Shown here: in pieces, positions 42,685-51,728 of the stretch
Layout: every line of letters begins with the position of its first letter
How positions within the stretch are numbered: position 1 is the stretch's first letter
Origin: Guptibacillus hwajinpoensis
Lineage (GTDB): Bacteria > Bacillota > Bacilli > Bacillales > Guptibacillaceae
Strand: one strand, 5' to 3'
DNA length: 64,000 nucleotides
Assembly (NCBI RefSeq): GCF_029277305.1
Contig: NZ_CP119526.1
Notes under the pieces: generated by a model
Seen by the model: only the letters and a program-made list of their open reading frames with translations
Databases searched by the model: none
Told to the model about the DNA's origin: nothing
Made by a program: the position numbers and the translations under genes

Positions 42685-44024
42685 TGTGCTCCCCCCACTT
42701 CTTCTGCAAATGCATCAATTTCATCTTTCGTACGATTCTCCGTTACTGCAATCAACATGTGGTTTGCAAGCTCTGGATAGTCACGACCAAGATCATACCC
42801 ACCAATAAAGCCTTTTTGGATTAACTTACGATTAAGTTCTTTAACGGAACCATTTAATTTAACGACGAATTCATTGAAGTAAACACCATCAAACACTGTT
42901 TCAATACCGGCTTTCTTCAATTGCGCCTTTGCATAATGAGCCTTTTTGATATTTTGCTCAGCCATCTTTCGAACACCTTCTTTACCAAGCGCACTCATCG
43001 CTACTGAAGAAGCTAGTGCATTTAATGCCTGATTGGAACAAATGTTAGAAGTCGCTTTATCACGTCGTATATGCTGCTCACGTGCCTGAAGGGTAAGAAC
43101 AAACCCGCGTTGTCCTTCATCATCAGTCGTTTGCCCAATTAATCGACCTGGGACCTTACGCATAAGTTTTTTCGTTACAGCAAAGTACCCACAGTGAGGT
43201 CCACCAAACTGTGCAGGAATGCCAAACGGTTGACAGTCTCCTACAACAATATCTGCTCCCATTTCGCCTGGCGGTGTTAAACGTCCAAGTGCAAGGGGGT
43301 TACTTGATACAACAAACATTGCTTTTTGTTCATGAACAAGCTTCTCTATCTCTGGTAACGGCTCTAACTGACCGAAGAAGTTTGGATATTGAATCATTAC
43401 ACAAGCTGTGTTTTCGTCAATTTCACTCTGAAGCTTATCAAGATCCGTTAAACCATCTACAGTGTCTACTTCTGTAACAGAAAGGTGCTGCCCTCTTGCA
43501 TATGTGTCAATAACCGCGCGAGCTTCAGGATGCACAGCCTTGGAAACGATAATCTTCTTTTTCTTCGTCTGACCTGCACTTAAAAGACCTGCTTCTGCTA
43601 GAGCAGTTGGTCCATCGTACATAGATGAGTTCGCAACTTCCATTCCTGTAAGCTCACTAATCATTGTTTGGAACTCAAAAATGGCCTGTAATTCTCCCTG
43701 CGAAATTTCGGGCTGGTACGGTGTGTACGCCGTGTAGAATTCAGAGCGGCGAATAACATGGTCAACAACAGATGGAATGGCATGATCATAAACACCAGCA
43801 CCCAAGAATGATACGTTCTCTTGAGTATTGGCATTTTTGGAAGCGAGTTTAGACATATAGCGAATAAGCTCTGGTTCAAAAAGCTGTTTCTCTACATTAA
43901 GTACACCTTTAAAACGGATAGATTCTGGAATATCTTCAAAAAGTTCCTGAACAGATTTTACTCCAATGGTTTCAAGCATTTCCTTGCGATCTTGATCAGT
44001 TGTTGGCAGGTAACGATGTTTCAT
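42681..44024 (-). CDS. gcvPA: Glycine dehydrogenase (decarboxylating) subunit 1
   Basis: A 447-residue P-protein subunit beginning MKHRYLPTTDQDRKEMLE, with ANSSMYDGPTALAEA and DCQPFGIPAQFGGPHCGYFA. ATG 44024 follows a GAGGAGGAG ribosome binding site; upstream sequence to 44093 overlaps gcvT and is not used. It is co-transcribed with gcvT and gcvPB. Confidence 0.95.
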   Translation of the reverse strand: MKHRYLPTTDQDRKEMLETIGVKSVQELFEDIPESIRFKGVLNVEKQLFEPELIRYMSKLASKNANTQENVSFLGAGVYDHAIPSVVDHVIRRSEFYTAYTPYQPEISQGELQAIFEFQTMISELTGMEVANSSMYDGPTALAEAGLLSAGQTKKKKIIVSKAVHPEARAVIDTYARGQHLSVTEVDTVDGLTDLDKLQSEIDENTACVMIQYPNFFGQLEPLPEIEKLVHEQKAMFVVSSNPLALGRLTPPGEMGADIVVGDCQPFGIPAQFGGPHCGYFAVTKKLMRKVPGRLIGQTTDDEGQRGFVLTLQAREQHIRRDKATSNICSNQALNALASSVAMSALGKEGVRKMAEQNIKKAHYAKAQLKKAGIETVFDGVYFNEFVVKLNGSVKELNRKLIQKGFIGGYDLGRDYPELANHMLIAVTENRTKDEIDAFAEEVGGAQ

Positions 44025-44049
44025 CTCTCTTCTCCTCCTCGGTATTCCT

Positions 44050-45150
44050 TTATTTCTCTCGCTTATAGAATGGTGATGGAACGACTTTTGCACTTACTCG
44101 TTTTTTTCTGATTTCGACATCTAGTTCTGTACCAATGTCTGTGTACTCTTTCTTAAGTAAAGCAAGACCAACGTTTTTCTTTAATGTAGGTGACTGCGTT
44201 CCTGTTGTTACTTCACCAATAAGCTCTTCACCTTTATATACCGGATAATGCGTGCGTGGAATACCTCGATCAATCATTTCAATTCCAACGAGTTTTCGTT
44301 TAAGTCCGTTTTCCTTTTGAGCCACAAGTGCACTTTTGCCAATAAATTCTGCTTCTTTACCGGTCTTAACAGCAAAGCCAATTCCAGCTTCAAGCGGAGA
44401 GATATCCTTTGTTAATTCTTGACCATACAGAGCGAGCTTTGCTTCAAAACGTAACGTATCTCGTGAACCGAGACCACAAGGTAGAATGTGTTCAGGCTCT
44501 CCAGTAGCTAGAATGACGTTCCACAGAGCGGGTGCATCTTCCCAAGCTGTGTAAAGTTCAAATCCGTCTTCTCCTGTATATCCCGTTCTTGAGACAAGTG
44601 TATTAATACCATCAAGCTTTACATCACTTTGGAACTTAAAGAAACCAATTGAACTTAAATCTGTACTAGTAAGACGTTGTAAAATCGCTTCCGCTTGAGG
44701 CCCCTGTATAGCAAGTTGTGCCATCTCACTTGAAATATTCTTAATGGAAACACCAGCTTCAAGGTGCTTTTCCAACCATTCATAATCTTTCTCTGTATTC
44801 GCCGCGTTCACAACGAGTAGATAGTGATCTTCTGCATGTTTATAAACAAGCAGATCGTCAACAGTTCCACCATCTTCGTAGCACATCGCTGTATATTGAG
44901 CACCATTTATCTTTAGTTTACTAACATCGTTCGTCATCATCTTCTGAAGGTAAGCAAGTGCCTGCTCTCCTCTTACTTCAACTTCTCCCATATGCGAGAC
45001 ATCGAAGAGACCCGCGCGAGTTCGAACAGCTTCATGTTCTTCTTTAATGCTCGAAAATTGGACAGGAAGTGCCCAACCTCCAAAGTCAATCGTTTTTGCT
45101 CCCATTGCTTGATAGGTTTCATATAATGGTGTTTTTAATAAGGAATTCAT
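44050..45150 (-). CDS. gcvT: Aminomethyltransferase (glycine cleavage T protein)
   Basis: A 366-residue folate enzyme that moves the methylene from GcvH to tetrahydrofolate and releases ammonia. Family segments are FDVSHMGEVEVRG, SRTGYTGEDGFELY and CGLGSRDTLRFEAKLALYG. It is the first gene after the glycine riboswitch. Confidence 0.96.
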   Translation of the reverse strand: MNSLLKTPLYETYQAMGAKTIDFGGWALPVQFSSIKEEHEAVRTRAGLFDVSHMGEVEVRGEQALAYLQKMMTNDVSKLKINGAQYTAMCYEDGGTVDDLLVYKHAEDHYLLVVNAANTEKDYEWLEKHLEAGVSIKNISSEMAQLAIQGPQAEAILQRLTSTDLSSIGFFKFQSDVKLDGINTLVSRTGYTGEDGFELYTAWEDAPALWNVILATGEPEHILPCGLGSRDTLRFEAKLALYGQELTKDISPLEAGIGFAVKTGKEAEFIGKSALVAQKENGLKRKLVGIEMIDRGIPRTHYPVYKGEELIGEVTTGTQSPTLKKNVGLALLKKEYTDIGTELDVEIRKKRVSAKVVPSPFYKREK

Positions 45151-45181
45151 CTTATTACCTCCCTGAGTCGTTTATCAGTAC

Positions 45182-45229
45182 AAAAAAAGGACAGAGAAAC
45201 CCGCTGTAAAAAGCGCAGTTTCTCTGTCC
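45182..45229 (-). terminator. Riboswitch-controlled terminator before gcvT
   Basis: Minus strand GGACAGAGAAACTGCGC pairs with GCGGGTTTCTCTGTCC and is followed by seven T residues. The 5' arm shares bases with the end of the second glycine aptamer, so folding of aptamer and terminator compete. Confidence 0.9.
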
Positions 45230-45388
45230 CGTTGACCTGAAAGTTTCTTCTCACAATAGCGAGAATTACATCTTTGGCGGCTATTATAGCTCTCTCCAGA
45301 GGTGCGTCTAGCAAGAGTCTTTTTGCCTGAGAGATTCACAAATTTGCTTGCTCCTTCGGCGCTGCATACAGCAGTCTCTCCTCTTGCT
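45222..45388 (-). promoter_or_regulatory. Tandem glycine riboswitch
   Basis: Two consecutive glycine aptamers on the minus strand. The first has GAGAGACTGC, GCGCCGAAGGAGCAA and TCTCTCAGGCAAAAAGAC. The second has GGAGAGAGC, GCCGCCAAAGATG and ACTTTCAGGTCAACGGGAC. The layout matches the B. subtilis gcvT leader, a glycine-induced ON switch. Confidence 0.95.
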
Positions 45389-45602
45389 TTCATTCGCCTA
45401 TTTTCAGTTTTAAGGTATTGGATTACTTTGTTTGATTCATACTAGTAATGCTTTCGATTTCAATCCTACCACTACCTGAGTAAGGTTGGCAACAATCTTT
45501 TTAAGATTGTAAGTATTTGTACGAATAAATTAAAAGCGAACGTTAATACATATTTATTATTTATCATTCGTAATTAACCTCTTGCAAGAAAGGGTTTTCA
45601 TA

Positions 45603-47282
45603 ATGAGGACAGAACTACATTTCGATCAAGAATGGACGAATAATTTTATCAAGCAAATAGAAGAAGATGGCCCATGGGCAAATTGGGAGCTTTTTAAACT
45701 TGCTATTGAAGCAGAAAAACATACCGCAATCCCATCTTTTACGGGTTTACAGGCGCCAGCACACCTACCGCACCTAACTCCTCACCCCTATCAACTCGAA
45801 GCTGCACGTCGAGTTGTCGAAGAAATGAATGGAAAGGCAATTTTGGCTGACGAGGTAGGTTTAGGGAAAACCATTGAAGCTGGTCTTATCATTAAAGAAT
45901 ATATGATTAGAGGACTAGTCAAAAAGGTTTTGATTCTCGTTCCAGCATCGCTTGTTTCACAGTGGGCTATTGAGTTAAATCAAAAGTTCTATATTCCTGC
46001 GGTTGTTCAACGTAAAAGCTACGTTTGGGATCAGTGTGATGTAATTGTTTCTTCCATTGATACAGCAAAACGTGAGCCACACCGTTCTATTGTATATGAC
46101 CAGCAATACGATATGGTTATTATTGATGAAGCCCATAGACTGAAAAACAGTCGAACAAAAAACTATGAGTTTGTTCAACACCTTCCTAAAAAATTCTGCC
46201 TTCTCTTAACAGCAACACCCGTCCAGAATCGTTTGGATGAAGTATTTAATCTCGTCTCCCTTCTTAAACCAGGTCATCTAGGAAGCTATGAGAACTTCGA
46301 GAAAGATTATAAAGGCAAAGAAAAAAGTATAGAAGATGAGGAAAGACTGAAAGCATTAATTCAGAAAGTGATGGTGCGAAACCGTCGTGAAGATACAGGT
46401 ATGGACTGGCCTGAACGTATTGTTGAAACGGTTCCAATTACGTTAAGCCCTGAAGAAGAGGATCTTTATCGATCCGTTGAGGCTTTAAAGAAAGAACCTG
46501 TCGCAACAAGAAGCCAATTCTCAATTATTACCTTATTAAGAGAAATCTGTTCAAGTCGAGAGGCCGCGTACATGACACTTAAGAAAATGCTAGAGAAAGA
46601 AAACGTCACTGATCAAGCTCGCTCATTAATGACTGAGCTAATCAAAAAGATTGAGGGTGTTCCAACAAACTCGAAAGCTCAAAAAGCTCTTGAGCTCATC
46701 CAATCAATCGAAGGTAAAGTGATCATCTTTACAGAATACCGTGCAACCCAACTCTATCTTCAATGGTTCCTAAAAGAACACGGGATCACTTCTGTTCCAT
46801 TCAGAGGTGGCTTTAAACGTGGCAAAAAGGATTGGATGAAAGAACTATTTAAGAATCATGCAAAGGTTCTTATTGCAACAGAAGCTGGTGGTGAAGGTAT
46901 CAACCTTCAATTCTGTCAGCATGTTATCAATTATGACCTTCCTTGGAATCCAATGAGAATTGAACAGCGAATTGGCCGAATCCATCGGCTTGGACAGGAA
47001 AGCGACGTTCACATTTACAATTTTGCTACAAAACATACAGTGGAAGAGCATATCCTAACTCTGCTTTATGAAAAAATCCAACTTTTTGAAAGCGTAATTG
47101 GACAGTTAGATGAAATTCTAACACGACTCGGCATGCGTGATATCGAAAAGCACATTTCTGATATATTACTTCACTCTGAAAGTGAAGGTGAAATCCGCAT
47201 TAAGATGGAAAATATTAAGGAATTAATTAACTACCAGCAGAATCAGAAGGAGGATACGGATGCGACAAGAAAATATTCATAA
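45603..47282 (+). CDS. yqhH: SNF2-family DEAH helicase YqhH
   Basis: A 559-residue Swi2/Snf2 ATPase. It has Walker A ADEVGLGKTIEAGL, DEAH in VIIDEAHRLKN, motif III LLTATPVQN, and motifs V-VI EAGGEGINLQF and EQRIGRIHRLGQ. The start is ATG 45603 with AAAGGG 8 bases upstream; an in-frame TTG at 45582 lacks one. It overlaps yqhG by 23 bases. It is probably a RapA-like DNA or RNA polymerase remodeller; its role in Bacillus is unknown. Confidence 0.92.
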   Translation: MRTELHFDQEWTNNFIKQIEEDGPWANWELFKLAIEAEKHTAIPSFTGLQAPAHLPHLTPHPYQLEAARRVVEEMNGKAILADEVGLGKTIEAGLIIKEYMIRGLVKKVLILVPASLVSQWAIELNQKFYIPAVVQRKSYVWDQCDVIVSSIDTAKREPHRSIVYDQQYDMVIIDEAHRLKNSRTKNYEFVQHLPKKFCLLLTATPVQNRLDEVFNLVSLLKPGHLGSYENFEKDYKGKEKSIEDEERLKALIQKVMVRNRREDTGMDWPERIVETVPITLSPEEEDLYRSVEALKKEPVATRSQFSIITLLREICSSREAAYMTLKKMLEKENVTDQARSLMTELIKKIEGVPTNSKAQKALELIQSIEGKVIIFTEYRATQLYLQWFLKEHGITSVPFRGGFKRGKKDWMKELFKNHAKVLIATEAGGEGINLQFCQHVINYDLPWNPMRIEQRIGRIHRLGQESDVHIYNFATKHTVEEHILTLLYEKIQLFESVIGQLDEILTRLGMRDIEKHISDILLHSESEGEIRIKMENIKELINYQQNQKEDTDATRKYS

Positions 47283-48057
47283 TTACCTGCGCTCGTATTT
47301 CGTGGCCAACGATTGTGCCATTCTGAACGAAAGGCCCGGAGTCCTTTCCGTTCAATTAACGGTTCAACTTGATAAAGAATTGATGAACCGCCCTTTCTAT
47401 TGGCATTACTTAGAGAAAATTGGTGGCACTCCACGGCCCATGTCACTTTCTCTCATTACAAACCAGCAAAGCGAGGAGAAAGGTGAGTTTATTCATTTCG
47501 GTGCTCCAAGGCTTCATCAGATCTTTTCTTCAACTAAAAAGCTCGCGTCGTCTATTCGGCTTTATGAAGAAATTCCAACAACACCGCACCAACAACTCCC
47601 CCTCCATCCATGGCTTGGGCTCAATATAAAGGTCTCTTATCAATGCGATCGAAAAAAGCACCGACTGTTATCACTCGGTTTGCATCTTGTTAGTGGCGCA
47701 GTCGTAAGTGACTTTCATGATTTACTTCTCTCAAAATCACTTACACCAAAGATTCCAGATTACACCTTTACTATTAGTCCTATCATTAAACCATCAAGTG
47801 GTTTAACGCGTCTGGAAGGCGTTGTTGACATGCTTGTCTCACAAGAAGAACACAGTTGGGCAGATGAGGCGAAAAAAAGGTGGGCAGCTGATCAACTTCT
47901 CCTCGATCAGTTCTACGATGGCAGTACCGAAGTGGAAAGCTACCATGTAGAGAAAGAAGCACTTAGGAAACAGTACGAGCCTGTTATTACTGTCGAAATC
48001 GTTAATGGAGGCATTTTCTATCTTGGGCCAGGCGTTGAATTACAAAAAAACCCATAA
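47260..48057 (+). CDS. yqhG: YqhG family protein
   Basis: A 265-residue cytoplasmic protein of the YqhG family, always next to the yqhH helicase in Bacillus. Start ATG 47260 follows GGAGGATACGG. Segments NRPFYWHYLEKIGGTP and PHQQLPLHPWLGLNIKVSYQ look family-like. No catalytic motif is seen. Overlap with yqhH suggests the products act together (inference). Confidence 0.85.
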   Translation: MRQENIHNYLRSYFVANDCAILNERPGVLSVQLTVQLDKELMNRPFYWHYLEKIGGTPRPMSLSLITNQQSEEKGEFIHFGAPRLHQIFSSTKKLASSIRLYEEIPTTPHQQLPLHPWLGLNIKVSYQCDRKKHRLLSLGLHLVSGAVVSDFHDLLLSKSLTPKIPDYTFTISPIIKPSSGLTRLEGVVDMLVSQEEHSWADEAKKRWAADQLLLDQFYDGSTEVESYHVEKEALRKQYEPVITVEIVNGGIFYLGPGVELQKNP

Positions 48058-48084
48058 AAAAAGCTCGGACATTTGTCCGAGCTT
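48055..48084 (-). terminator. Terminator after yqzE / between yqhG and yqzE
   Basis: AAGCTCGGACA - TT - TGTCCGAGCTT; on the minus strand it is followed by a T-run. It overlaps the yqzE stop codon. Confidence 0.85.
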
Positions 48085-48265
48085 AATGATTATTCTTCTT
48101 CACAAACATCGAAATTGCCATAGGAATGATGCCAAACCAACGAAACAAAAAAGGCTGTTTCGAAGCTTTTCGTTCAGCTCGCTGATTCTGTCTCTCTTCT
48201 TTAGGCTGATCAATATAAGAAACCACTTGCTGTGTCATGTATTTTACTAAATCATTTGATGACAT
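48083..48265 (-). CDS. yqzE: YqzE-like small protein
   Basis: A 60-residue protein (MSSNDLVKYMTQQVVSYID start) with a basic centre and a C-terminal hydrophobic helix (FGIIPMAISMFV). ATG 48265 has AAGGA 8 bases upstream; an ATG at 48274 abuts that site. It lies between aroK and the end of yqhG. In B. subtilis yqzE follows comGG and belongs to the competence region. Confidence 0.85.
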   Translation of the reverse strand: MSSNDLVKYMTQQVVSYIDQPKEERQNQRAERKASKQPFLFRWFGIIPMAISMFVKKNNH

Positions 48266-48322
48266 TGTACTCATCCTTTTATAGGTATAGTCTATATTCA
48301 GGATGCCCAACTTCTGACCTAT

Positions 48323-48820
48323 TTAACCAATAATGTCTTGTATTTCTTCAGCAATCTCACTAACAGAACGATTAGTTGTATCAATTTCAAAATGAGCTTC
48401 CCGATACAATGAAAGTCGTTCAGAAAAAATCGACTCGATTTTGGCTTTTCTATTGTCCCCCTTAAGCAAAGGTCTAGAAGAATCACCTTCAAGACGCTTC
48501 AAAATCTCCTCAGGGTCACAATGTAAGTAAATAACAATCCCATGTTTCTTCATAAATTCTCGGTTTTGTTCTTTGAGAATAATTCCTCCACCGGTACTAA
48601 TAATAATATTCTTATTCGGAATTGACTCCAGAGACTGAGATTCATACTTACGAAAAGCTTCTTCACCTTCTGATGCGAAAATATCAGGAATGGCTTTACC
48701 TGTTACTTCCTCAATGTGATCATCCGTATCAATGGTTGGTACGGTTAACTCGAATGACAACTTTTCTGCAATTGTCGTTTTGCCAGAACCCATAAATCCT
48801 GTTAAGTATATCGCCCTCAT
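48323..48820 (-). CDS. aroK: Shikimate kinase
   Basis: A 165-residue kinase phosphorylating shikimate at O3. It has Walker A GFMGSGKTTIAEKL, the DTDDHIEE shikimate motif, SRPLLKGDN lid and STGGGIIL. ATG 48820 overlaps the comGG stop by 4 bases; I prefer it to GTG 48838. The coupling to comGG follows Bacillus order. Confidence 0.93.
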   Translation of the reverse strand: MRAIYLTGFMGSGKTTIAEKLSFELTVPTIDTDDHIEEVTGKAIPDIFASEGEEAFRKYESQSLESIPNKNIIISTGGGIILKEQNREFMKKHGIVIYLHCDPEEILKRLEGDSSRPLLKGDNRKAKIESIFSERLSLYREAHFEIDTTNRSVSEIAEEIQDIIG

Positions 48821-49203
48821 CCTAATTCTTCTCCCCACTTTGTAACTTTTCCCTTTACTACATTATAGTAAAACGTAGCTGCTATACGCGTGCCTGTTTC
48901 CGTTGCTCCATTTAACTTTACTCGCAATTCATCTGTCGATTGAAATGAAATAACCGAGGTAACTGTACCTTCTTCATAAGTATAAGTCTGTTCAGTAGCT
49001 GTACTTCCGCTTTTCGTTATATATGAAATTGTATCTTTCATACCCAGGACAAGCAAGGATTCCTTTCGATCCTGCTCTTCTTCTCGATTCAAGAACTCTC
49101 TTTCGTTTTCTGTGATGATGCACAAATGTAAGATAAAGCCAATAGTAAGTGTACTCATTAGCATGACCATTGCAGTCATATACCCTAACTCATTAAGCCT
49201 CAT
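48817..49203 (-). CDS. comGG: Competence minor pseudopilin ComGG
   Basis: About 128 residues with an N-terminal membrane helix (GYMTAMVMLMSTLTIGFILH) and a soluble domain. Like other ComGG proteins it lacks the prepilin peptidase motif. The start is uncertain: ATG 49203 gives a normal length and overlaps comGF, while ATG 49242 behind a GGTGGAG site would add 13 residues. Identity rests on operon position. Confidence 0.8.
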   Translation of the reverse strand: MRLNELGYMTAMVMLMSTLTIGFILHLCIITENEREFLNREEEQDRKESLLVLGMKDTISYITKSGSTATEQTYTYEEGTVTSVISFQSTDELRVKLNGATETGTRIAATFYYNVVKGKVTKWGEELG

Positions 49204-49618
49204 CTGCAATTTGAAAAACCATGCGCTGCTCACTTTCTCCATTCTGTAGCTCCACCTCAATTGTTACTTTCTTCCCTAATAGATTAACCTTTACCCTACG
49301 AATATCCTGCAGTACAACCTCATGCCCAGTGCCATTTACTCTTCTTCTGATTGATGAGCCATACCGTTCATATAGTACCCGCGCACCATCCGTTTTCAAT
49401 AGTTCTACCTTATCACCCACGATTGTTATTTGAGAAGCTTCCCTTACTTCCTTACAGAAAAGACGGAAAAACAACTGCGCTTCCTGATGCTGAAGATCAA
49501 CACCTGTACTTTTTACTGCTGCATTCATTAAAAGAGGCATTACGCTCACAATAGCTATAAGAATTGTCACTGTAAGCATTAACTCAAGCAACGTCATGCC
49601 CTTCTCATTATTTCGCAT
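49193..49618 (-). CDS. comGF: Competence minor pseudopilin ComGF
   Basis: A 141-residue pseudopilin with prepilin motif KGMTLLELMLTVTILIAIVSV and the segment RLFCKEVREASQITI typical of ComGF. ATG 49618 overlaps the comGE end by 11 bases; the longer frame to 49717 lies inside comGE. Confidence 0.9.
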   Translation of the reverse strand: MRNNEKGMTLLELMLTVTILIAIVSVMPLLMNAAVKSTGVDLQHQEAQLFFRLFCKEVREASQITIVGDKVELLKTDGARVLYERYGSSIRRRVNGTGHEVVLQDIRRVKVNLLGKKVTIEVELQNGESEQRMVFQIADEA

Positions 49619-49931
49619 ATGGTAAACTCCTACAAATGACTGTATTTCTTTTTGGAGCAACTTGAAAGGAGACACAAAGCTTGTTTGAAATTTCTTTGAA
49701 TGTATACGTAACATCATTTTTTACTTGCTCATTCGGGGGCTTATTTTCTTCTAACACAAGTTCATTCCAAAATTGTCCGAGTAGAATCGTAGCCTCTTTT
49801 CTTTCTCTAATGATTGAGCGCTCTTCATAGACATGGGCATAAAGCGGGAGGACACTTGCGGACAAAACACTTAAAAGTGACAAAGCCGTTAATGCATCAA
49901 GTAGTGTGTAGCCTTTACAGTTCCTCAACAT
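49608..49931 (-). CDS. comGE: Competence minor pseudopilin ComGE
   Basis: A 107-residue protein with prepilin-type start RNCKGYTLLDALTALSLLSV, then a hydrophobic helix and a small soluble domain. ATG 49931 overlaps comGD by 17 bases; the open frame extends far upstream inside comGD but is not used. Confidence 0.87.
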   Translation of the reverse strand: MLRNCKGYTLLDALTALSLLSVLSASVLPLYAHVYEERSIIRERKEATILLGQFWNELVLEENKPPNEQVKNDVTYTFKEISNKLCVSFQVAPKRNTVICRSLPYAK

Positions 49932-50370
49932 AGAAACGACCGGCGCCAACCTGAACAACAAGCTTGTACTCCCCTCCTTCCGCATTGATAAAAAGTGTTC
50001 CTGCTTTTTGAACATTCCCATTTGCACCAAATACGATCTGATACCCAAGCGTCCCCTTCTCAATTGAAATGTGTTTTGGGATTTCACGTGTTTTAATAAC
50101 ATTTGAAACGTTACTTTGGATACTATACGAGTGGGTATCAGGTGAGATGGAAAATCTGTGTGATTTTCCATCTGCAAAAGATACTTCCTGTGTGTAGCGA
50201 ATATCCGCTTGCATCTCTTCAAGAAAATGACGAGTTGATGAGGCTGTTTGGGTTGGTGAAATTTGAAGGAAGACAAGTGAAAGAAGAATAGAAAATGCGG
50301 AGAGTACAATTATCATTTCAATTAGTGTGTAACCATTTGAAGAAAATCTGTTAAGTAGTCGGTTTTGCAA
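49915..50370 (-). CDS. comGD: Competence pseudopilin ComGD
   Basis: A 151-residue pseudopilin with the prepilin motif SNGYTLIEMIIVLSAFSILLS and a GspH-like C-terminal domain. It overlaps the comGC end by 20 bases. Confidence 0.92.
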   Translation of the reverse strand: MQNRLLNRFSSNGYTLIEMIIVLSAFSILLSLVFLQISPTQTASSTRHFLEEMQADIRYTQEVSFADGKSHRFSISPDTHSYSIQSNVSNVIKTREIPKHISIEKGTLGYQIVFGANGNVQKAGTLFINAEGGEYKLVVQVGAGRFYVEEL

Positions 50371-50692
50371 CTGATGTCACTTTCCCGTTCGTTATCGTTA
50401 AAGTTTCTCCACCAGGGCATGTTGCTTCATCCATATCTAAATATCCATCGCTAACTAACACATCCATTGAAGCAGGATATGTTTTTTTATCCGCTTTATA
50501 TGCGGCCACTTGAGTTTGAGCAACCTTAACAGTCGCTTCACAACTCTTACCTTCAACGACCTCGTTGTTTTTCGTTAAACTCGGAACGGCAATTAGTAAT
50601 AATACGGAAATGATCATAATAACAATCATCATTTCAATAAGCGTAAATCCCTTTTCTTGTTTAACGAAATGAACTAATTTCCTCATATTCAA
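50351..50692 (-). CDS. comGC: Competence major pseudopilin ComGC
   Basis: A 113-residue major pilin of the transformation pilus. Peptidase site KGFTLIEMMIVIMIISVLLL is cleaved by ComC before Phe. A soluble domain follows with two cysteines (SCEATVK, EATCPGG) that can form the structural disulfide. Confidence 0.95.
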   Translation of the reverse strand: MNMRKLVHFVKQEKGFTLIEMMIVIMIISVLLLIAVPSLTKNNEVVEGKSCEATVKVAQTQVAAYKADKKTYPASMDVLVSDGYLDMDEATCPGGETLTITNGKVTSVAKPTT

Positions 50693-50699
50693 TCTCCTT

Positions 50700-51728
50700 C
50701 TAAATGGATTGTAAATAATAAAACATCGGCAATAAAATGGACATAAACATCAACATAACGACAATACCAACACCAACAAAGCTAACGGGTTGCAGTATAA
50801 CAAATCCTTTCTTTACTAACTCCTGAAATCTTTCACCTACCACCTCCCCATATAGAATTAATTCACGTCCAAGGTTTCCACTAGCTTGACCATGCATGAG
50901 AATCTCTCTAAATTCAGGAACATACAATCGAGTGTTTTCAAATAAGACTTCGAGTCGCTCTCCACGCATTAACGAACTTGAGACGCGCTCAGCTTCCTCT
51001 TGAAAGAAAATAAAATGAGATTGTTTTTTAAGTAAGACATATGCTTCAGAAATGGAGAGGCCACTATGAAGAAGGAGTCCAAGGTGAAGAGACGTGTGGT
51101 GTGTGAGGTAAAGGGGAATGAAAAGGTGTGCCAATGGGAGTTTGCTATAGAAGAGCATTTTGTTAACAGCTGAAGTTCGCTTATTCTTCAGTAAGGAGGA
51201 GAGATAATAGAAGATACAAAGAAGAAAGATAATCCCCACAATAGCAGGCATAAAACGTACAAGCTCCATGAAGATTCTTGATACAAGCGGTAATGGAACA
51301 TCGAGGGATTCATACAGCGCGTTAAACTGAGGCAATAAATATTTTCCTACCACAAATAACATAATTGCGGTCATCCAAAAGAGAAAGATTGGATAAGCTA
51401 GCGTGCTTCGAAGCCGCTTTTGCCATTCGCTCCTCGTTTTCATTAATTGTCCTGAGGCTGATATGCCAGTTGCAAAATCTCGTTGCTCAGACATATACAA
51501 GTACGAAAGAATATCCGGTGGGAAATGGAAATCAGAAAGCACGTCGTGAAATGAATCACCTTCTTTCAGTCTGTTCATAATTGTTTCTATGTTGAATCGT
51601 GTTTGATCATTTTGATATAGTGCGTACACTTCAAGTGCCTTTGCAAGAGAATATCCTTCTTCTAGCATTTTCCCTATGCGTGAGAGGAAATCCGCTTTCC
51701 GATCAAGCTTCCAATTGGATCGTTTCAC
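50700..51728 (-). CDS. comGB: Competence pilus assembly membrane protein ComGB
   Basis: A 342-residue GspF-family inner-membrane protein with two GspF domains and three membrane segments (about 110-130, 150-175 and 310-335). Its start overlaps comGA by 26 bases. Confidence 0.94.
   Translation of the reverse strand: MKRSNWKLDRKADFLSRIGKMLEEGYSLAKALEVYALYQNDQTRFNIETIMNRLKEGDSFHDVLSDFHFPPDILSYLYMSEQRDFATGISASGQLMKTRSEWQKRLRSTLAYPIFLFWMTAIMLFVVGKYLLPQFNALYESLDVPLPLVSRIFMELVRFMPAIVGIIFLLCIFYYLSSLLKNKRTSAVNKMLFYSKLPLAHLFIPLYLTHHTSLHLGLLLHSGLSISEAYVLLKKQSHFIFFQEEAERVSSSLMRGERLEVLFENTRLYVPEFREILMHGQASGNLGRELILYGEVVGERFQELVKKGFVILQPVSFVGVGIVVMLMFMSILLPMFYYLQSI

Noticed and set aside
45175..45393. 72-codon open frame upstream of gcvT
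   Set aside because: It lies wholly in the glycine riboswitch and its terminator.
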